From assembly GCA_964653485.1 (NCBI GenBank), contig CAZZFF010000004.1:45329-109328 (forward strand): a DNA stretch of 64,000 bases, given 5' to 3'. Of this stretch, positions 63,801 to 64,000 are shown piece after piece. Source of the DNA: CAVQND01 sp964653485. Lineage in GTDB: Bacteria > Verrucomicrobiota > Verrucomicrobiia > Limisphaerales > UBA8199. Below the pieces are notes generated by a model. That model was given only the letters and a program-made list of their open reading frames with translations, ran no database searches and had not been told where the DNA came from. Numbering within the stretch: the first letter of the stretch is position 1; each line of letters opens with the position of its first letter. The position numbers and the translations under genes are program-made.

Positions 63801-63875
63801 TACCTGAACGCCAGCGGGGCTACAAACGGTCTGTTGGTCCAGCCAACGGGCATGCCGGTGCAGTATCAGCCTTGA
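60801..63875 (+). CDS. Large exported protein with CBM6-like and beta-helix regions
   Basis: This is a 1024-residue secreted protein. The signal peptide (MRRIVAVICGCLALDCFAQ) is clear. After a Thr/Pro-rich stretch comes a beta-sandwich-like region near 130-330; then a CBM6/F5-8-type module near 350-495 (TGVIEAEQFDLGGRGVGYQV, ending ARLNYVSIYPS); the last 500 residues form a right-handed parallel beta-helix of the pectate-lyase or glycan-lyase type (TVVLPAGRYYLASRCIPNET; NNVQIQGQGKTNTTLVAHNR; VSGNTIALLPWN; LIVLQNDFSGASLW). No polysaccharide lyase catalytic residue set can be assigned. It is probably a glycan-binding or -degrading surface protein. Confidence 0.75.
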   Translation: MRRIVAVICGCLALDCFAQVGGLDPTNAAPGGTTDTATNQGVPPPVQSLTPGEWWAVTNGMAPGDLAGLANLATQGGAMSPAALAAIKAGLTADDVSAIAAMAAQVLAAQAQSAGSAQPMTQMSGGITVANHVLNINIGGLTNAEVGLAAIGQTAGDFWTGAYFPYSYSSTINNLLWSDQTASGISLLISNAPGDWANGAIDPMLRTYAYSTSSGFDGAGDITVTLTGVPAGAYALYLYGHGPTTDASIFSVTSPSNSLGTLSTGTNWQSSTWMAGAQYVVFPGLSVSSGEPITVDVHIDSLAYALISGLQLLPYSNAVPDLLDETLTNRVPFMGVPFIVTGVIEAEQFDLGGRGVGYQVNDTNNATTGYRVCNLCITTNNGDPMGGGFLVDKLRANEWLSYSIDVRIGQTYAIEPRVAGIGTGGTFSISFSTNWPASYYSSNVFSIPTTTWTNLLAKNVFLQAGTNIMTVTMLSDGKINGADSGGVARLNYVSIYPSWNEGLPAGATNTTSVPASALSTNVDWLSASNNSVAIQNQIDSLTNSGGGTVVLPAGRYYLASRCIPNETYPEQSNTALYVYMNNVQIQGQGKTNTTLVAHNRDTTILYVGRQFLATTNIPPRNVTNSALSGLTLEGSPHWVYDTNSLPNNVTWENGWLVPPGLNNNGTLLMAAGDDFVNNLLVTNCLFRNPSFDAICMPGNIVNFLSRSNDFRFRDAGTNGAYFGNVTNPNNTNTSYCPHGNVGIWTRAEPIGAFNMNLIECTFNGNVTNTSTNATSPALESYADGMLWFQDLGGNWFAARNAITNYGLEAIQWNSGPAAAVQNTFSTPVNTPSTCALNNPVGAPGYSPTGSFLDLSFGFVGNSVIGGRQGVLGTYSGGPDSIAYLVVSGNTIALLPWNTNYPYGGAGVAELSLAGRVDIAGNTLQSGDMPIYIYYTGGCTNLIVLQNDFSGASLWGIQDTSSGGHLLNSLVLKNRLSCGTSSFHLQAPLSDGAHWFLIQNTYLNASGATNGLLVQPTGMPVQYQP

Positions 63876-63881
63876 GACCGT

Positions 63882-64000
63882 ATGAAAAGAGCGATTTTCT
63901 TTGGGCTTCCGTATCTGGTGGTCTTTTCCTGTGCCGCCCAGGTGCAAGAGGCTTGGATCCAGCGCTACAATGGCGGCTTTGCGAATCTGGATCATCGCCC
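63882..64000 (+). CDS. Start of an exported protein, truncated by the window edge
   Basis: The reading frame starts at ATG 63882, 6 bases after the beta-helix protein gene, and runs off the window after 39 codons. The start is a signal peptide (MKRAIFFGLPYLVVFSCAAQ), and the next residues, VQEAWIQRYNGG, resemble the opening of SBBP-type beta-propeller repeat proteins common in this phylum. It likely shares a transcript with the previous gene. Confidence 0.6.
   Translation, partial: MKRAIFFGLPYLVVFSCAAQVQEAWIQRYNGGFANLDHR

Overview
This 64 kb window is GC-rich and gene-dense, and looks like the chromosome of a Verrucomicrobiota bacterium, probably of the Pedosphaera/Limisphaerales kind. That placement is inference; there is no rRNA or tRNA gene here to anchor it. 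Supporting signs are the prepilin-like protein with a C-terminal DGH motif, an ECF sigma factor beside a serine/threonine kinase, Thr/Asn-rich exported proteins, a system II (ResB/CcsA) cytochrome c pathway, and very short heptamer-like repeats between genes.

Layout. 0-2 kb: ruvC, ruvA and a DUF374 acyltransferase. 2-8 kb: exported proteins, a histone-deacetylase-fold amidohydrolase, a large sialate O-acetylesterase and a prepilin-like protein. 8.3-9.2 kb: an AbrB/Doc toxin-antitoxin pair with a near-leaderless promoter. 9.2-12.2 kb: a GH51 arabinofuranosidase and a NIPSNAP-family protein. 12.4-16.9 kb: a lipoprotein-resB-ccsA operon. 17-34 kb: a minus-strand phage structural module of Mu type (DUF935 portal; a single ORF fusing protease, scaffold and capsid; a DUF1320/gp36 protein; tail proteins; a short tape-measure candidate; a hub; a fibre with SGNH and LamG domains; a glycosyltransferase). 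I see no integrase, transposase, terminase or lysis gene. 34.4-36.5 kb: a restriction-modification pair sitting where Mu-like phages carry the terminase.

36.7-52 kb holds housekeeping and signalling genes: a GDP-mannose epimerase, two overlapping histidine kinases, coaE, a TolB-like c-type cytochrome, an ECF sigma factor, a Ser/Thr kinase with a Wzz-like domain, a UTP-sugar nucleotidyltransferase, and a 1135-residue GHMP kinase fused to a UDP-sugar pyrophosphorylase. 52-54.3 kb: a second restriction-modification pair whose endonuclease gene carries a one-base frameshift. 54.5-58.4 kb: a uroporphyrinogen-decarboxylase-family methyltransferase, DUF1638, a von Willebrand A protein, a small lipoprotein and dtd. 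58.6-60.3 kb: the rpsP-khpA-trmD-rplS operon, with rimM missing. 60.8-64 kb: a large exported beta-helix protein and the start of another exported protein.

The most unusual items are the stripped-down Mu-like particle module with its triple capsid fusion and nested start, the kinase-pyrophosphorylase fusion in the reverse order to Fkp, and short repeats that run into start codons. All family calls come from reading motifs by eye. Domain boundaries and residue numbers are approximate.
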